A DNA stretch of 6,922 nucleotides, from NCBI GenBank assembly GCA_021782525.1, contig JAJXUY010000078.1, forward strand, positions 1 through 6,922, read 5' to 3'. This DNA is from Acidobacteriota bacterium (GTDB lineage Bacteria > Acidobacteriota > Thermoanaerobaculia > Thermoanaerobaculales > Thermoanaerobaculaceae). Positions 5,468-6,922 of this stretch are shown here, piece after piece. The position numbers and the translations under genes were made by a program. Positions within the stretch are counted from its first letter, which is position 1, and the number at the start of each line of letters is the position of its first letter. A model generated the notes under the pieces. That model did not search any database. It had not been told where the DNA came from and was given only the letters and a program-made list of their open reading frames with translations.

Positions 5468-6922
5468 TCACGCCGAGGCTGGACGGCTCAGCGCCTTGGG
5501 CCCGGCCGCGAGCTTGGGGAAGAACGCCCGCGCGCGGCGCATGATCCCCTCGACGTCGAGGTCGAGGCGGGCGCGCAGGATCTCCTGGCTCCCGTGCGGC
5601 TGGAACTCGTCCGGGATGCCGAGGCGCTCGATCTGCACGTCGGCCACCTTGAGCGTCGCGGCGGCCTCTTCGACGGCGGAGCCGAAGCCCCCCGCGAGCG
5701 CGTTCTCCTCGACGGTCATCAACCGCACGCCGGGCCGCAGCTGTACGGCGAGCAGCTCGACGTCGAGCGGCTTGACGAAGCGGGCGTTGACGACGGTGAG
5801 GTCGGGTCCGGCGTCGGCCGCGAGCCGCTCGGCCGCGCGCAGCGCCTCGCTCGCCATCGTCCCGATCGCCCAGATGAGCCCGTCGCGGCCCGTCCGCAGC
5901 ACCTCCGCCTTGCCGATCGGCAGCGCCCGCGGCGGGGCGTCCATCGCGCCGCCGTAGCCGTTGCCGCGCGGGAAACGCAGCGCGACCGGCCGGCCGGCCG
6001 CGAGCGCGGTCGCGAGCATGTGGCGCAGCTCGTTCTCGTCCCTCGGCGCCATCACGACGATCTCGGGGAAGACCCGGAGGTAGGAGAGGTCGAACACGCC
6101 GTGGTGGGTCGGCCCGTCCGCTCCCACCAGGCCGCCGCGGTCGAGCACGAACACCACCGGAAGGTGCATCAGGCAGACGTCGTGGAAGATCTGGTCGTAG
6201 GCGCGCTGCAGGAACGTCGAGTAGATCGCGACGACCGGCAGGAGCCCGCGGGTCGCCAGGCCGGCGGCGAACGTGACCGCGTGCTGCTCGCAGATCCCGA
6301 CGTCGAAGAAACGGCCGGGGAGAGCCTTGGCGAACGCGTCGAGCCCCGTGCCCTCGGCCATCGCGGCGGTGATCGCGACGATGCGGGGGTCGGCTTCGGC
6401 CATCTCGGTGAGGGTCTGGGCGAACACCTTGGTGTACGACGGCGGCCCCGGCTTCTTCTTCGCCACCTCGCCGGTGGCGACCGAGAACGGCGTCGCCCCG
6501 TGCCAGAACACCGGGTCGGCCTCGGCCGGCTCGTACCCCTTCCCCTTGCGGGTCACGACGTGGACGAGCACCGGGTGCGGGTTGTCACGGTAGGTGCGCA
6601 GCGTCTCGAGGAGTTGCGGCAGCGAGTGGCCGTTGACCGGCCCGACGTACTTGAACCCCAGCTCCTCGAACAGGAGCCCGGGGACGACGAGTTGTTTCGC
6701 CATCTGCTCGGCCTGTTTGGCGAGCTTGACCATCCCGTCGCCCACCCGCGGGATCGAGCGCAGGAACCGTTCCACATCGTCCTTCAGGCGGCGGTACGAC
6801 TGGCCGTGGATGATGCGGTTGAGGTAGCCCTGCCAGGCGCCGACGTTGGGAGAGATCGACATCTCGTTGTCGTTGAGGATGATCATCAGCTTGCGGCTGA
6901 GGTAGCCCGCCTGGTTGAGCCC
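5468..6922 (-). CDS. dxs: 1-deoxy-D-xylulose-5-phosphate synthase (DXS), N-terminus beyond window edge
   Basis: DXS condenses pyruvate and glyceraldehyde 3-phosphate, using thiamine diphosphate, to 1-deoxy-D-xylulose 5-phosphate. This is the first step of the MEP isoprenoid pathway in the cytoplasm. The frame is open from the right edge to the TGA at 5468-5470 and shows 484 residues. The ATG at 6886 is internal, since the conserved GLNQAGYLSRKL runs upstream of it. Roughly 170-180 N-terminal residues of an enzyme of about 620-660 are missing. Visible motifs are ILNDNEMSISPNVG (Mg/thiamine site), PGLLFEELGFKYVGPVNGH, KGKGYEPAEADP, GICEQHAVTFAAGLA with the catalytic Glu codon at 6287-6289, AIYSTFLQRAYDQI, DRGGLVGADGPTH, FDLSYLR, RFPRGN (phosphate-binding Arg) and VNARFVKPLD. 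The C-terminal transketolase domain is complete. An Asn replaces the usual Asp of GP(V/I)DGH. A glycosyltransferase follows 117 bp downstream on the same strand. Identification is secure by motif order and by close resemblance to recalled DXS sequences. Confidence 0.97.
   Translation of the reverse strand, partial: GLNQAGYLSRKLMIILNDNEMSISPNVGAWQGYLNRIIHGQSYRRLKDDVERFLRSIPRVGDGMVKLAKQAEQMAKQLVVPGLLFEELGFKYVGPVNGHSLPQLLETLRTYRDNPHPVLVHVVTRKGKGYEPAEADPVFWHGATPFSVATGEVAKKKPGPPSYTKVFAQTLTEMAEADPRIVAITAAMAEGTGLDAFAKALPGRFFDVGICEQHAVTFAAGLATRGLLPVVAIYSTFLQRAYDQIFHDVCLMHLPVVFVLDRGGLVGADGPTHHGVFDLSYLRVFPEIVVMAPRDENELRHMLATALAAGRPVALRFPRGNGYGGAMDAPPRALPIGKAEVLRTGRDGLIWAIGTMASEALRAAERLAADAGPDLTVVNARFVKPLDVELLAVQLRPGVRLMTVEENALAGGFGSAVEEAAATLKVADVQIERLGIPDEFQPHGSQEILRARLDLDVEGIMRRARAFFPKLAAGPKALSRPASA

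Noticed and set aside
6461..6479. 7-bp inverted repeat CGCCACC/GGTGGCG with a 5-base loop
   Set aside because: It is inside dxs at an ordinary coding position and is most likely a chance product of GC-rich codons.
6884..6886. ATG at 6886 as the start of dxs
   Set aside because: The frame continues to the window edge with residues conserved in DXS, and the N-terminal thiamine domain must lie beyond.

Overview
The window comes from a GC-rich bacterial chromosome. Most codons end in G or C, genes are packed with start/stop overlaps, and GTG starts are used. The dxs sequence is bacterial, and its style (YLNRI, SIPRVGDG and VVPGLLFEELGF stretches) recalls Deltaproteobacteria or Methylomirabilota/Rokubacteria-like soil lineages. 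That placement is from memory and is tentative. No RNA gene, CRISPR array, insertion sequence, phage gene or origin was seen.

Layout: on the + strand there are three closely spaced reading frames. The first is the 3' end of an NHL-repeat beta-propeller protein (1-504). A 707-residue polytopic GT-C/GT39-like membrane protein follows (501-2624, GTGA overlap), then a second, 646-residue GT-C-like membrane protein (2621-4561, ATGA overlap). They converge on two minus-strand genes. One is a family 2 glycosyltransferase of the polyprenyl-phosphate-sugar synthase type (4610-5350). The other is dxs, whose N-terminal part lies beyond the right edge (5468-6922). The 48-bp convergent gap holds one weak hairpin. 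The 117-bp gap between dxs and the glycosyltransferase holds the latter's clear ribosome binding site and nothing else convincing. No gene-free stretch exceeds 300 bases.

How the genes could work together (inference): dxs starts the MEP isoprenoid pathway that ultimately supplies polyprenyl phosphate. The GT2 enzyme would load a sugar onto that lipid at the inner face of the membrane. GT-C membrane enzymes typically use such lipid-linked sugars at the outer face to modify lipids, glycans or proteins. The propeller could be an extracytoplasmic partner, or the tail of a larger membrane protein that begins upstream. The two strands need not be co-regulated, and dxs may simply be a housekeeping neighbour.

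The most notable signal is compositional. From about position 2529, inside the last 31 codons of the first GT-C gene, through the second GT-C gene, third codon positions turn much richer in A/T. They return to the GC-rich pattern in the minus-strand glycosyltransferase. This suggests that the second GT-C gene, with the tail of the first, was acquired or replaced by recombination. I see no firm evidence of a wholly new system; the plausible novelty is a small surface-glycosylation module with an unusual tandem GT-C pair.
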